Shown here piece by piece: positions 1 through 8,511 of a DNA stretch of 64,000 nt (position 1 is the first letter of the stretch; the number at the start of each line of letters is the position of its first letter). Below the pieces are notes generated by a model, which searched no databases, was not told where the DNA came from, and saw only the letters and a list, made by a program, of their open reading frames with translations. This stretch comes from JAXGPX01 sp040766745. GTDB taxonomy: Bacteria > Bacillota > Sulfobacillia > Fermentithermobacillales > Fermentithermobacillaceae. The DNA is taken from positions 558,001 to 622,000 of the forward strand of contig JAXGPX010000002.1 of the NCBI GenBank assembly GCA_040766745.1. Reading direction: 5' to 3'. The translations under genes were made by a program, and so were the position numbers.

Positions 1-462
1 GTGAAAGGTGGACGCAGGCGAAGTTTCAGGGCTCTTGTTGTGGTAGGAAACGGCAACGGCAAGGTTGGAGCCGGGTTGGGTAAGGCTCAAGACTTGACCG
101 ATGCAATTAGAAAAGGCATAGACGATGCCAAGAAAAACCTTATAGAAGTGCCTATGAACGGGACAACTATTCCACATGACATCATAGGCAGGTTTGGCGC
201 CGGGGAAGTGCTTTTGCGTCCGGCATCGGCAGGAACAGGCGTTATAGCAGGCCGCGGTGTTCGTCCGCTTATGGAGCTTGCAGGAATACAAGACGTATTG
301 GCTAAGTCTCTTGGCTCTTCGAACCCTTATAACGTGGTATATGCAACTATCGATGCACTTAAAAACCTTCGCAGTGCTCGTGAAATAGCTGAAATCCGCG
401 GAGTGGCCGGGAGAAGGGACAAAGGGGAAGAAGCGGAGGTCGTTTCTAATGGAATTGCATGA
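1..462 (+). CDS. rpsE: 30S ribosomal protein S5, 5' end cut by window
   Basis: Protein of the small ribosomal subunit that helps fidelity of decoding. The visible 153 residues begin at the KGGRR segment of the N-terminal RNA-binding fold and continue through the conserved ALVVVGNGNG and GRGVRPLMELAGI stretches, so roughly the first 20-25 residues of the family lie upstream of the window and the GTG at position 1 is probably internal. The gene overlaps rplO by 14 bases. The usual downstream partner rpmD (L30) is not present between the two. The C-terminal tail ends with an acidic extension (GEEAEVVSNGIA). Identification is secure from sequence and gene order. Confidence 0.97.
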   Translation: MKGGRRRSFRALVVVGNGNGKVGAGLGKAQDLTDAIRKGIDDAKKNLIEVPMNGTTIPHDIIGRFGAGEVLLRPASAGTGVIAGRGVRPLMELAGIQDVLAKSLGSSNPYNVVYATIDALKNLRSAREIAEIRGVAGRRDKGEEAEVVSNGIA

Positions 463-892
463 GATACTGCCACCGGTTCCGGGTTCAGTCAGAAAACCCC
501 GAAGAAAGGGGCAGGGGCTGGGTTCCGGCCTGGGAAAAACTGCAGGGCGGGGACATAAGGGCCAGGGTTCAAGATCCGGAGGAACCAAGCCGCCTGGATT
601 TGAAGGTGGCCAAACAAAGCTTGTAAGGCGCCTTCCCAAGAGGGGCTTCAAAAACATTTTTGGAGTTGCCTACGGAATTGTGAATTTGGCCGACATGGAC
701 ATATTTGCGGCCGGCAGCGAGGTTGGCCCCAAGGAGCTAAGAGAGTCCGGGCTTGTTAGGAGAAATCGCAAATATGTCAAGATATTGGGCGAAGGCGAGA
801 TCACTAAGGCTCTTACCGTCAAGGCACATGCATTTTCTGAATCTGCAAAGGAGAAAATCGAGGCCGCAGGCGGCAAAGCCGAGGTGATATAA
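449..892 (+). CDS. rplO: 50S ribosomal protein L15
   Basis: Large-subunit protein that binds 23S rRNA late in assembly. The 147-residue length is normal. The N-terminal half has the basic glycine-rich motif GLGKTAGRGHKGQGSRSG, and the C-terminal half is the globular L15/L18e fold ending in KIEAAGGKAEVI. The ATG at 449 lies inside the end of rpsE; a GGAGG at 435-439, still within rpsE, is its ribosome binding site, so translation is probably coupled. It is followed directly (no gap) by secY, the normal order in Bacillota. Confidence 0.97.
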   Translation: MELHEILPPVPGSVRKPRRKGQGLGSGLGKTAGRGHKGQGSRSGGTKPPGFEGGQTKLVRRLPKRGFKNIFGVAYGIVNLADMDIFAAGSEVGPKELRESGLVRRNRKYVKILGEGEITKALTVKAHAFSESAKEKIEAAGGKAEVI

Positions 893-2155
893 ATGGTATC
901 GACTCTCAGGAATGCCTGGCGCATCCCGGACCTTAGAAACAGAATACTGTATACAGTGGGTATGCTTATAGTTTTCAGGGCAGGAGTCGCAGTACCGGTA
1001 CCCGGAATAGTTCCTGAAGTGATTGCCGGGTTGTTTCAGCAAGGCACCTTGTTTTCATTCATGGACCTTTTTTCAGGTGGCGCTTTGAGGAACTATTCGG
1101 TATTTGCCATGAGCATTTATCCGTATATCAACAGTTCCATTATTATGCAGCTTCTCACCATGGTGATACCCAAGTGGGAAGAGATGTCCAAGGATGAGGA
1201 CGGAAGAGAGAAGCTTCAGGACTACACAAGGTATGGCACAGTGATTCTCGGGCTTATTCAAGCTACGGGAATGACTTTGGGTATTCGTGCCCAGGGAGCC
1301 CTTGTATCCACGTCCGTCTGGGTTCTTATTGAGGCTATCCTGAGCCTTGCTGCAGGTACTGCTTTCCTCATGTGGCTTGGAGAGCTCATAACTGAAAAAG
1401 GCATTGGCAACGGTATTTCCTTGTTTATCTTCGGAGGTATTGTATCGAGCATACCCAAGGAACTGGGAAGCCTTTACGTACTCTGGAAGATGGGGCAAAC
1501 CCAGTGGTACAATGTGCTGGCGCTTTTGGCCATAACCCTGGTGACCCTGGTTCTGGTTATATGGATCACTGAGGGCGAAAGGCGGGTGCCTGTCCAATAT
1601 TCAAAGAGAGTTGTTGGAAGAAAGATGATGGGTGGTTATTCAACCCATATTCCAATAAGGATAAATCAGGCAGGTGTGATTCCGGTAATCTTTGCATCTT
1701 CATTACTGGCCTTTCCAGCCACAATAGCATCGTTCATTCAGGCACCTTGGGCACGCCGGCTTGAATCTTTCTTTGATTATAGGCAGCCTTGGTACATGGT
1801 TATGTACGCTCTGTTAATATTTGGCTTTACTTTCTTCTATACGGCAATGGTATTCAACCCGTTGGACGTGGCCGACAATATGAGGAAATATGGCGGTTTC
1901 ATACCCGGTATTCGCCCGGGCAAGCCCACGGCTGATGTCCTATCCAAAGTGGTTAACAGGATTACCTTTGTAGGGGCCTTGTTCCTTGCCGTGATAGCCA
2001 TCTTGCCGAACTTTGTGATCCAGTTAACAGGTTTGCCTGGATTCCAGGCTTTGGGTGGAACTGCAATGCTAATTGTCATAGGCGTAGCGCTTGAAACAAT
2101 GAAGCAAATTGAAGCACAGCTTGTAATGCGCAACTATCAGGGCTTTTTGAAGTGA
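893..2155 (+). CDS. secY: Preprotein translocase subunit SecY
   Basis: Channel-forming subunit of the SecYEG translocon in the cytoplasmic membrane. The 420-residue protein has the expected ten hydrophobic segments. Recognisable SecY signatures include the plug region after the first segment (FMDLFSGGALRNYSVFAMSI), the cytoplasmic loop with GERRVPVQYSKRVVGRK that contacts the ribosome and SecA, and the C-terminal FNPLDVADNMRKYGGFIPGIRPG loop. It starts at the first base after the rplO stop codon and is followed 10 bases later by adk, as in Bacillus and Clostridia. Confidence 0.97.
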   Translation: MVSTLRNAWRIPDLRNRILYTVGMLIVFRAGVAVPVPGIVPEVIAGLFQQGTLFSFMDLFSGGALRNYSVFAMSIYPYINSSIIMQLLTMVIPKWEEMSKDEDGREKLQDYTRYGTVILGLIQATGMTLGIRAQGALVSTSVWVLIEAILSLAAGTAFLMWLGELITEKGIGNGISLFIFGGIVSSIPKELGSLYVLWKMGQTQWYNVLALLAITLVTLVLVIWITEGERRVPVQYSKRVVGRKMMGGYSTHIPIRINQAGVIPVIFASSLLAFPATIASFIQAPWARRLESFFDYRQPWYMVMYALLIFGFTFFYTAMVFNPLDVADNMRKYGGFIPGIRPGKPTADVLSKVVNRITFVGALFLAVIAILPNFVIQLTGLPGFQALGGTAMLIVIGVALETMKQIEAQLVMRNYQGFLK

Positions 2156-2165
2156 GGAGATTTTA

Positions 2166-2837
2166 GTGAAACTCTTGTTCTTAGGGCCGCCAGGTGCAGG
2201 CAAAGGCACCCAGGCAAAAATGGCAGCAGAGAAGTTTGGCCTGCTTCACATTGCACCTGGGGATATATTCAGGCAAGAAGTTAAGGCAGGGACTGACCTT
2301 GGCCGTCTGGTAGAAGGGATAATGGCTGAAGGACGCCTGGTTCCCGATGAGGTAACCATCAAGATAATTGAGAAGCGGCTCAATTCGCCTGAAGTACTCA
2401 AAGGTTATGTACTCGATGGTTTTCCGCGAAACATAGCCCAGGCAGAAGCATTAAGAGAGGTTCTGCAGTCTAGGGATGAGCGGCTTGATCTTGTAGTTAA
2501 TCTTGTCGTTGCTGAAGAAGAGCTATTGGAGAGGTCTAGAACCAGAAGGGTTTGCTCCGGGTGTGGAAAGCCATATAATGTTAAGCTGGATCCCCCAAAA
2601 ACTGAGGGTAAATGCGATGTTTGCGGCGCAAGCCTAATTGTTCGCAAGGATGACAAAGAGGAAACGGTAAAAGAACGCCTGAGGATTTACCATGAGGTAA
2701 CCGAACCTTTGTGCGAGTATTACAATAAGGATGGAATTGTGGTATCTATAGATGGTTGTGGAGATGTAGATTTCGTATTTAAAAGAATCCTTCTGGCTCT
2801 TGTAGACAGAGGGCTTGTCAGGGAAGCGATAGACTGA
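2166..2837 (+). CDS. adk: Adenylate kinase, zinc LID type
   Basis: Interconverts ATP + AMP and 2 ADP in the cytosol. The P-loop GPPGAGKGT is at residues 7-15, the AMP-binding DGFPRN follows near residue 84, and the LID domain carries four cysteines in the pattern CSGC...CDVC (about residues 130-153), the structural zinc site found in Gram-positive long-form enzymes. Length (223) fits the long class. The start is GTG at 2166 behind GAGGAG. Its TGA overlaps the ATG of map by one base. Confidence 0.97.
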   Translation: MKLLFLGPPGAGKGTQAKMAAEKFGLLHIAPGDIFRQEVKAGTDLGRLVEGIMAEGRLVPDEVTIKIIEKRLNSPEVLKGYVLDGFPRNIAQAEALREVLQSRDERLDLVVNLVVAEEELLERSRTRRVCSGCGKPYNVKLDPPKTEGKCDVCGASLIVRKDDKEETVKERLRIYHEVTEPLCEYYNKDGIVVSIDGCGDVDFVFKRILLALVDRGLVREAID

Positions 2838-3580
2838 TGATTATTCTGAAGACTGAGGAAGAATTGGCCATAATGGCTAAAGCAGGCCGGATAGCAGGCG
2901 AGTGCCTGTTGCGGCTGGGCGAGATGATCAGGCCCGGCCTTCGCACAATTGACCTTGACCGGGCTGCCGAAGAGTTCATAAGAGCCAAGGGTGCCCTTCC
3001 TACCTTCAAAGGGTATATGGGGTTTCCTGGGTCGATTTGCGCGTCAAAAAATGAAGTAGTCGTGCACGGAGTGCCCGGAGATACAGTCTTGGAAGAGGGC
3101 GACATTATTTCCATAGACGTAGGAGCTACTTTTCAGGGCTTTGTAGGAGATACCGCGGCGACATTCCCTGTTGGGAAGGTCTCTCCACAAGCCCAAAGGC
3201 TGATTGACGTCACCAGACAGTCACTAGACAAAGGGATAGAAGCAGCCATAACAGGAGCTCACCTTGGCGATATTGGCCATGCAGTCGAAGGATATGTTAA
3301 GCAGTTTGGTTACAGTGTAGTTAGAGATTATGCCGGCCACGGTGTAGGCAGATCTATGCATGAGGATCCCATGGTTCCGAACTATGGCAGGCCGGGGATA
3401 GGGTGTACGTTGCGCAATGGGATGGTAATTGCTATTGAACCAATGGTTAATGCAGGCGGTTCACAAGTGATTACTTATCCTGACATGCGTGTAGTCACCA
3501 GAGACGGGTCCTGGTCAGCCCACTTTGAGCACACTGTGGCGATCACCGGCAAAGGCCCTGTACGCCTGACCCTGGTATAA
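2837..3580 (+). CDS. map: Type I methionine aminopeptidase
   Basis: Removes the initiator methionine from nascent proteins. The M24 pita-bread fold is visible, with metal ligands in IDVGATFQGFVGDTAATF (two Asp), the GHGVGRSMHEDP segment (His), AIEPMV (Glu) and the final HFEHTVAIT (Glu). At 247 residues it is the short bacterial form without an N-terminal SH3-binding or zinc-finger extension. The start codon overlaps the adk stop codon (ATGA), so the two are translationally coupled. No L14e-type gene intervenes before infA. Confidence 0.96.
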   Translation: MIILKTEEELAIMAKAGRIAGECLLRLGEMIRPGLRTIDLDRAAEEFIRAKGALPTFKGYMGFPGSICASKNEVVVHGVPGDTVLEEGDIISIDVGATFQGFVGDTAATFPVGKVSPQAQRLIDVTRQSLDKGIEAAITGAHLGDIGHAVEGYVKQFGYSVVRDYAGHGVGRSMHEDPMVPNYGRPGIGCTLRNGMVIAIEPMVNAGGSQVITYPDMRVVTRDGSWSAHFEHTVAITGKGPVRLTLV

Positions 3581-3627
3581 TTTGGTAGTAGATGGATACA
3601 CTTTTGTTGTAAATGAGGGGGAATAAC

Positions 3628-3846
3628 ATGCCGAGGCAAGACAGCATTGAGGTAGAGGGCAGGGTAATAGAGCCGCTTCCCAATGCCATGTTTCGGGTGG
3701 AGGTTGAGGGTGGGCATAAAGTCCTGGCTCACATATCGGGGAAGATGAGGATTAATTTTATTAAGATTCTTCCCGGCGACAGAGTGCTTATTGAGTTAAG
3801 CCCGTACGACCTGACCCGCGGCAGAATTGTCCGTCGTCTTAGATAA
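3628..3846 (+). CDS. infA: Translation initiation factor IF-1
   Basis: Small OB-fold factor that occupies the ribosomal A site during initiation. The chosen ATG at 3628 has GAGGGGG at 3615-3621 in front and gives the normal 72 residues beginning MPRQDSIEVEG; an in-frame ATG at 3613 would add five residues but lacks a binding site. The motifs EGRVIEPLPNAMFRVE and HISGKMRINFIKILPGD are diagnostic. It sits 47 bases after map and directly before rpmJ, as usual. Confidence 0.96.
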   Translation: MPRQDSIEVEGRVIEPLPNAMFRVEVEGGHKVLAHISGKMRINFIKILPGDRVLIELSPYDLTRGRIVRRLR

Positions 3847-3890
3847 GGACAAGGGGGATGTCTTCCCTTTTCAAAAAGGGGGTTATTCAT

Positions 3891-4004
3891 GTGAAGGTTA
3901 GGCCTTCAGTGAAGAAGATATGCGAAAAGTGCCGTATCATCAGAAGGCACGGCAGAGTTATGGTGCTTTGTTCAAATCCAAAGCACAAACAGAGACAGGG
4001 TTGA
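3891..4004 (+). CDS. rpmJ: 50S ribosomal protein L36, zinc-ribbon form
   Basis: A 37-residue gene beginning with GTG at 3891 and starting MKVRPSVKKICEKC. The zinc ligands of the C+ form are present (two cysteines in CEKC, then Cys and His in CSNPKH). The position between infA and rpsM is the canonical one. A stem formed by CCCTTTTCAAAAAGGG at 3866-3881 lies just upstream and may affect initiation; that is inference. Confidence 0.95.
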   Translation: MKVRPSVKKICEKCRIIRRHGRVMVLCSNPKHKQRQG

Positions 4005-4020
4005 CTGGGGGTGAGAATAT

Positions 4021-4392
4021 ATGGCTCGTATAGCAGGTGTTGATTTACCCAGAGATAAGAAATTGCATGCTGCCCTTCCCTATATTTACGGTATCGGCCC
4101 GACCCGTACCAAGGAAATCCTTGCGTCTACCGGAGTCAATCCTGATACCCGGGTACGAGACCTTACAGAGGAAGAAGTAGCACGTATTAGGGATTTTATT
4201 GACAATAACTACAAGGTTGAAGGCGATTTACGAACTGAAGTTCAGCTGAACATAAAGCGCCTTATCGATCTTGGGACTTATAGAGGCCTTCGGCATAGAC
4301 GGGGACTCCCTGTCAGAGGGCAGAGGACTCAGACCAATGCCCGTACCAGAAAAGGCCCCAAGAAGACTGTTGGAATCAGACGCAAGAAATGA
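4021..4392 (+). CDS. rpsM: 30S ribosomal protein S13
   Basis: Head protein of the small subunit contacting the P-site tRNA and the subunit bridge. The 123 residues start MARIAGVDLPRDK and include the helix-hairpin-helix region YGIGPTRTKEIL and the basic C-terminal tail GLPVRGQRTQTNARTRKG. ATG at 4021 has GGGGGTGAG upstream. It is followed by rpsK, rpsD and rpoA, the classic alpha operon order. Confidence 0.97.
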   Translation: MARIAGVDLPRDKKLHAALPYIYGIGPTRTKEILASTGVNPDTRVRDLTEEEVARIRDFIDNNYKVEGDLRTEVQLNIKRLIDLGTYRGLRHRRGLPVRGQRTQTNARTRKGPKKTVGIRRKK

Positions 4393-4414
4393 CGCCGGGG
4401 AGGCTGGATAAGCT

Positions 4415-4804
4415 TTGGCTAGAAGGAAGGAAAGGGTCAGAAGAAGGGAAAAGCGTGTTGTTGAAAAGGGCGTAGCCCACATAAGGTCCACCTTCAATAA
4501 CACAATCATAACTATAACCGACACACAGGGCGGGGCAGTATCCTGGTCATCAGCCGGCAAACAAGGTTTTAAGGGGTCTCGAAAGAGCACTCCATTTGCG
4601 GCTCAGATGGCAGCTGAAGTTGCGGCGAAACAGGCAATGGACGTTGGCATGAGAGAAGTTGAGGTCTGTGTCAAGGGGCCGGGTGCCGGCAGAGAAGCAG
4701 CAATTAGGGCCCTACAGGCAGTAGGCCTTGAAGTCAGCCTCATCAAGGATGTTACTCCTGTTCCACATAACGGATGCCGTCCGCCTAAGCGACGCAGAGT
4801 ATAG
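4415..4804 (+). CDS. rpsK: 30S ribosomal protein S11
   Basis: Platform protein of the 30S subunit near the mRNA exit. The 129 residues contain GVAHIRSTFNNTIITITD and the KGPGAGREAAIRALQAVGLEV and TPVPHNGCRPPKRRRV motifs of the family. Translation appears to start at TTG 4415, with GGGGAGG about 13 bases upstream at 4396-4402; no ATG or GTG occurs at the right place. Downstream spacing to rpsD is 11 bases. Confidence 0.97.
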   Translation: MARRKERVRRREKRVVEKGVAHIRSTFNNTIITITDTQGGAVSWSSAGKQGFKGSRKSTPFAAQMAAEVAAKQAMDVGMREVEVCVKGPGAGREAAIRALQAVGLEVSLIKDVTPVPHNGCRPPKRRRV

Positions 4805-4815
4805 GGAGGCAAACA

Positions 4816-5436
4816 ATGAGCAGACATATAGGACCGGTCTGCAGGTTATGCAGGCGTGAAGGTCAGAAACTATATCTCAAAGGTGAAAAATGTTTTACAA
4901 AGTGTACCCTGGAGAAGAGATCTTCGCCTCCGGGTATGCACAGCAGGATGAGGCGGCCAAGCGAGTACGGGCTGCAGCTTAGGGAAAAGCAAAAGGCGAG
5001 AAGGTTCTACGGGGTCGGAGAGAAGCAGTTCCGCCGCTATTTCCAGAAAGCCATTAAGGTTAGAGGTGTTACAGGCAAGACCTTGATGCAGATGCTTGAG
5101 CGAAGGCTTGATAACGTAGTGTACCGGGCTGGTTTTGCCAGGTCGCGAAGTGAGGCAAGGCAGATTGTGAACCACGGCCATGTGGCAGTTAACGGCCGCA
5201 AGGTTGACATTGCTTCATATCAGGTAAGCCCTGGAGACGAGATTGCCATTAGGCCAAGATCTTTGAAAATGGATAAATTCAAAGCCATGGCAGAGTATCT
5301 TGAGGGCCATACGGCTCCTGCCTGGATTTCCCTGGATCCTCAGAATTGGAAATGCACGATTTTGAGATTGCCTGAGAGGGACGAGGTTGATGCTCCGGTG
5401 GATGAGCGGTTCATCGTTGAGCTTTATTCGAAGTAA
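4816..5436 (+). CDS. rpsD: 30S ribosomal protein S4, zinc form
   Basis: Primary 16S rRNA-binding protein and, in many bacteria, translational regulator of the alpha operon. The 206-residue sequence starts MSRHIGPVCRLCRREG; four cysteines (C-x2-C and C-x3-C within the first 32 residues) form the zinc knuckle of the C+ type S4. The S4 RNA-binding domain (MLERRLDNVVYRAGFA, VNHGHVAVNGRKV) is at residues 95-160. It lies between rpsK and rpoA. Confidence 0.97.
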   Translation: MSRHIGPVCRLCRREGQKLYLKGEKCFTKCTLEKRSSPPGMHSRMRRPSEYGLQLREKQKARRFYGVGEKQFRRYFQKAIKVRGVTGKTLMQMLERRLDNVVYRAGFARSRSEARQIVNHGHVAVNGRKVDIASYQVSPGDEIAIRPRSLKMDKFKAMAEYLEGHTAPAWISLDPQNWKCTILRLPERDEVDAPVDERFIVELYSK

Positions 5437-5478
5437 TTCACCCCGGGGAAAGCGTGTTAAACAAGGGGGGCTCACAGA

Positions 5479-6429
5479 GTGTTCGAGTTAATCGAGCCAA
5501 GAATCCAATGCGAAGATATTTCGCCTGACAAGAAATACGGACGTTTTGTGGTGGAGCCTTTGGAAGAAGGGTACGGCGTGACCATTGGCAATTCTCTGCG
5601 CCGTGTTCTACTGTCTTCGCTTCCAGGGGCAGCTGTGACCAGAGTGAGGATAGACGGGGTTCTCCATGAGTTCACCACTATTCCTGGAGTCAGAGAAGAT
5701 GTAACAGACCTAATACTGAACATCAAGACCTTGGTTCTGAAACTGCACAGTCCGGGAACAAGGTATGCCCGAATCGAGAAAGAGGGCCCTGGAATTGTTA
5801 CCGGGCAGGATATTGTTGCCGACCCGGATATCGAGATCATAAATCCTGATGCGTACATTGCAGAACTTGCTCAGGGAGGCAGCTTATTCTTAGAACTGAG
5901 TGTCGAAGATGGGCGCGGGTATGTTACTGCAGAGGCTAACAAAGTGGCGAATCAGCCTTTAGGAACCATAGCCATTGATTCAAGGTTCACTCCTATTACC
6001 AAGGTCAACTTCCAGATAGAAGACACGCGTGTAGGGCAGAGAACCGACTATGATAAGTTAATCCTGGAAGTATGGACAGACGGAAGCATCAGGCCTGACG
6101 AGGCTGTTGAAAAGGCTGCCGGTATTTTGATTGACCATCTCGATCTATTCACGAACCTGGCGGCAAAGGTAAAGGATGATACAGACGAAGAGGAACTCGA
6201 GCAAAAGTCAGAGCTTGAAAAGCTGCTTGAGATGCCTGTCGAGGAAATGGAACTTTCCATGAGGTCCTTTAACTGCTTGAAACGTGCTGGAATTAACAAT
6301 GTCGGTGAGCTTATCCAGAAGACAGAGCAGGAAATTTCAAAGGTACGGAACATGGGCAAGAAGTCCCTCGAAGAGGTCAAGAATAAGCTGGCTGAACTGG
6401 GGCTGGCTTTTCGCCTAGAGGACGAATGA
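5479..6429 (+). CDS. rpoA: RNA polymerase alpha subunit
   Basis: Scaffold subunit of RNA polymerase. The N-terminal dimerisation domain shows the hallmark GYGVTIGNSLRRVLLSSLPG (residues 33-52), the insert domain follows, and an acidic linker (DDTDEEELEQ) leads to the C-terminal domain with LSMRSFNCLKRAGINNVGEL, which contacts UP elements and activators. Length (316) is normal. The start is GTG at 5479 behind AAGGGGGG. A 42-base gap separates it from rpsD. Confidence 0.97.
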   Translation: MFELIEPRIQCEDISPDKKYGRFVVEPLEEGYGVTIGNSLRRVLLSSLPGAAVTRVRIDGVLHEFTTIPGVREDVTDLILNIKTLVLKLHSPGTRYARIEKEGPGIVTGQDIVADPDIEIINPDAYIAELAQGGSLFLELSVEDGRGYVTAEANKVANQPLGTIAIDSRFTPITKVNFQIEDTRVGQRTDYDKLILEVWTDGSIRPDEAVEKAAGILIDHLDLFTNLAAKVKDDTDEEELEQKSELEKLLEMPVEEMELSMRSFNCLKRAGINNVGELIQKTEQEISKVRNMGKKSLEEVKNKLAELGLAFRLEDE

Positions 6430-6442
6430 GGGGGAGACGAAG

Positions 6443-6793
6443 TTGGGTTACTCACGATTTGACAGACCGACAGCACAACGCAAGGCGCTTCTTCGGGGCC
6501 TTGTAACATCGCTTTTGGAGAATGAAAGGATAGAGACTACTCTTGTCAAGGCGAAAGAGGCCAAATCTATTTGCGAGAAGATGATCACTATCGCAAAGGA
6601 AGATAACCTGGCTGCCAGGCGGAGGGCTCTTGCATTTATTAATAAAGAGGATGTAGTAAAGAAACTCTTTGATACCATTGGGCCAAGATACGCTCACCGT
6701 TCAGGCGGATATGTAAGGATCATTCAGACTCGCCAGAGGCGCGGCGATGGAGCTCCTATGGCCATATTAGAGCTTGTAAAGCCAGAAAAGTAA
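6443..6793 (+). CDS. rplQ: 50S ribosomal protein L17
   Basis: Large-subunit protein near the exit tunnel. The 116 residues have the short bacterial form: the N-terminal RFDRPTAQRKALLRGLVTSL and the C-terminal GGYVRIIQTRQRRGDGAPMAILELV. The start is TTG at 6443 (GAGGGGGAG upstream). It closes the alpha operon proper and is followed 18 bases later by the ECF transporter genes. Confidence 0.97.
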   Translation: MGYSRFDRPTAQRKALLRGLVTSLLENERIETTLVKAKEAKSICEKMITIAKEDNLAARRRALAFINKEDVVKKLFDTIGPRYAHRSGGYVRIIQTRQRRGDGAPMAILELVKPEK

Positions 6794-6811
6794 AGAGGGC
6801 TGAATGGAATA

Positions 6812-7660
6812 ATGACTGTAGAGTCCCGGCGTATCGAGACAAGAGGCCTGGTTCACAAGTATCAGGTGGACGAGTCCTATAATGTGTTAGCTCTGGCTGG
6901 GGTGGACATAAACATACCACAAGGTGAATTTCTTGTGGTTCTGGGGCCCAATGGGTCTGGCAAATCCACCCTGGCCAAACACTTGAACGTTCTCCTATTG
7001 CCATATGAAGGCGACGTTTGGGTTTTTGGCATGAGTACCAAGAATCCTGAATACACCTGGGAAATCAGGCGGAGTGCCGGAATGGTGTTTCAGAATCCTG
7101 ACAACCAGTTAGTGGCTACTGTAGTAGAAGAGGACGTGGCCTTTGGCCCTGAGAACCTTGGAATTGAGCCAAAGGAAATCAGAAGAAGAGTTAGCAAATC
7201 GCTTGAGGCGGTAGGTATGGGTGAATTCTCACGCCATGCACCTCACCTTTTGTCCGGAGGGCAAAAGCAAAGAGTTGCTATAGCGGGGATACTGGCCATG
7301 GAACCAAAGTGTATTGTTCTTGATGAGCCAACTGCCATGCTGGATCCGGTAGGCCGGGAAGAAGTTATGAACACCATAAAGAGGCTCAACAAGGAAATGG
7401 GGATAACCATTATTCACATTACCCACTACATGGACGAGGCTCTTTATGCAGATCGGGTCATTGTAATGAATGAAGGAAAGATCGTAATGCAAGGGACACC
7501 CAAAGAGGTTTTCAGGCAGGCAGAGAGCATATCCAATCTTGGGCTCGATGTTCCGCCCCTTGGCAAGCTCAGCCGTATGCTAGCCTCAAGTGGAATTCTT
7601 GTCGACCCGGACGCACTAAATGTGGATGAACTGGTGAATGAATTATGCCAATTGAAGTAA
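6812..7660 (+). CDS. ecfA1: ECF transporter ATPase EcfA1
   Basis: One of the two ATPases of the energy-coupling factor module that drives vitamin and metal uptake with exchangeable S components. Walker A GPNGSGKST is at residues 45-53, the Q-loop lies in MVFQNPDNQ, the ABC signature LSGGQKQR and Walker B IVLDEPTAMLDP follow, and the switch histidine is in ITHYMDEA. At 282 residues it has the typical EcfA C-terminal extension. It overlaps ecfA2 by 16 bases. The S components must lie elsewhere. Confidence 0.93.
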   Translation: MTVESRRIETRGLVHKYQVDESYNVLALAGVDINIPQGEFLVVLGPNGSGKSTLAKHLNVLLLPYEGDVWVFGMSTKNPEYTWEIRRSAGMVFQNPDNQLVATVVEEDVAFGPENLGIEPKEIRRRVSKSLEAVGMGEFSRHAPHLLSGGQKQRVAIAGILAMEPKCIVLDEPTAMLDPVGREEVMNTIKRLNKEMGITIIHITHYMDEALYADRVIVMNEGKIVMQGTPKEVFRQAESISNLGLDVPPLGKLSRMLASSGILVDPDALNVDELVNELCQLK

Positions 7661-8511
7661 AGAATCTCAGCCATATCTATATGAAGGGTACGTTGTCAGA
7701 GGTAACTGCTTTGTCTGAGATTTCTTTTTGCATTGAAGACGGCGAATTTGTGGGTGTGATAGGGGCGACAGGTTCCGGGAAGTCTACCTTAATCCAGCAC
7801 TTTAACGGCCTTCTGAAGCCGTCATCAGGGACTGTAACCGTTGACGGCGTAGATATTTGGTCAAAGGGAGTCAGCCTAAAAAAGATAAGGCAGAAGATAG
7901 GCCTGGTATTTCAATATCCTGAACAGCAAGTGTTTGAAGAAACGGTTTTTGAGGATATTGCTTTTGGGCCCAGGAACCTAGGGTACTCCCAGGAAGAGGT
8001 TGAGGCACAAGTAGAAGAGGCACGAAAGATTGTTGGGCTGGACAGGGAGCTTCTGTCTCGCTCTCCTTTTGAACTTTCAGGAGGACAGGTGAGAAGGGTA
8101 GCCATAGCAGGGATTCTTGCCACGAAGCCCAAGGTGCTGGTTTTGGATGAACCTGCTGCAGGGTTGGATCCACAGGGGCGAAAAGAGATCCTGGACAATG
8201 TGAAATGCCTCCATGAAACAGGCATGACCGTTATCCTTGTGTCTCACAATATGGACGACGTGGCCAGGCTGTGCCAGAGAATTATGGTTCTACACAGAGG
8301 AAAACTTGTGACAGACGGCTCGCCCAGGAACGTATTTTCCCAGGGAAGGTTTCTTGAGTCACTGGGCTTGAAATCGCCTGATGTAACAGTGCTGATGGAG
8401 AGGCTGAAAGATAGAGGCTGGAACGTTAGAGAAGATGTTCTCACAGTGGAAGAGGCATATAGCGAGATAATCAAGGAGTTAAGGGGAAGAGGGGTGGCGG
8501 GAGTCTTATGA
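7645..8511 (+). CDS. ecfA2: ECF transporter ATPase EcfA2
   Basis: Second ATPase of the ECF module, pairing with EcfA1. Walker A GATGSGKST is at about residues 39-47, QYPEQQ is the typical EcfA2 Q-loop, LSGGQVRR is the signature and VLVLDEPAAGLDP the Walker B. The 288-residue length fits. Its ATG lies within ecfA1 and its end overlaps ecfT by 4 bases, so the three are translated together. Confidence 0.93.
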   Translation: MPIEVKNLSHIYMKGTLSEVTALSEISFCIEDGEFVGVIGATGSGKSTLIQHFNGLLKPSSGTVTVDGVDIWSKGVSLKKIRQKIGLVFQYPEQQVFEETVFEDIAFGPRNLGYSQEEVEAQVEEARKIVGLDRELLSRSPFELSGGQVRRVAIAGILATKPKVLVLDEPAAGLDPQGRKEILDNVKCLHETGMTVILVSHNMDDVARLCQRIMVLHRGKLVTDGSPRNVFSQGRFLESLGLKSPDVTVLMERLKDRGWNVREDVLTVEEAYSEIIKELRGRGVAGVL

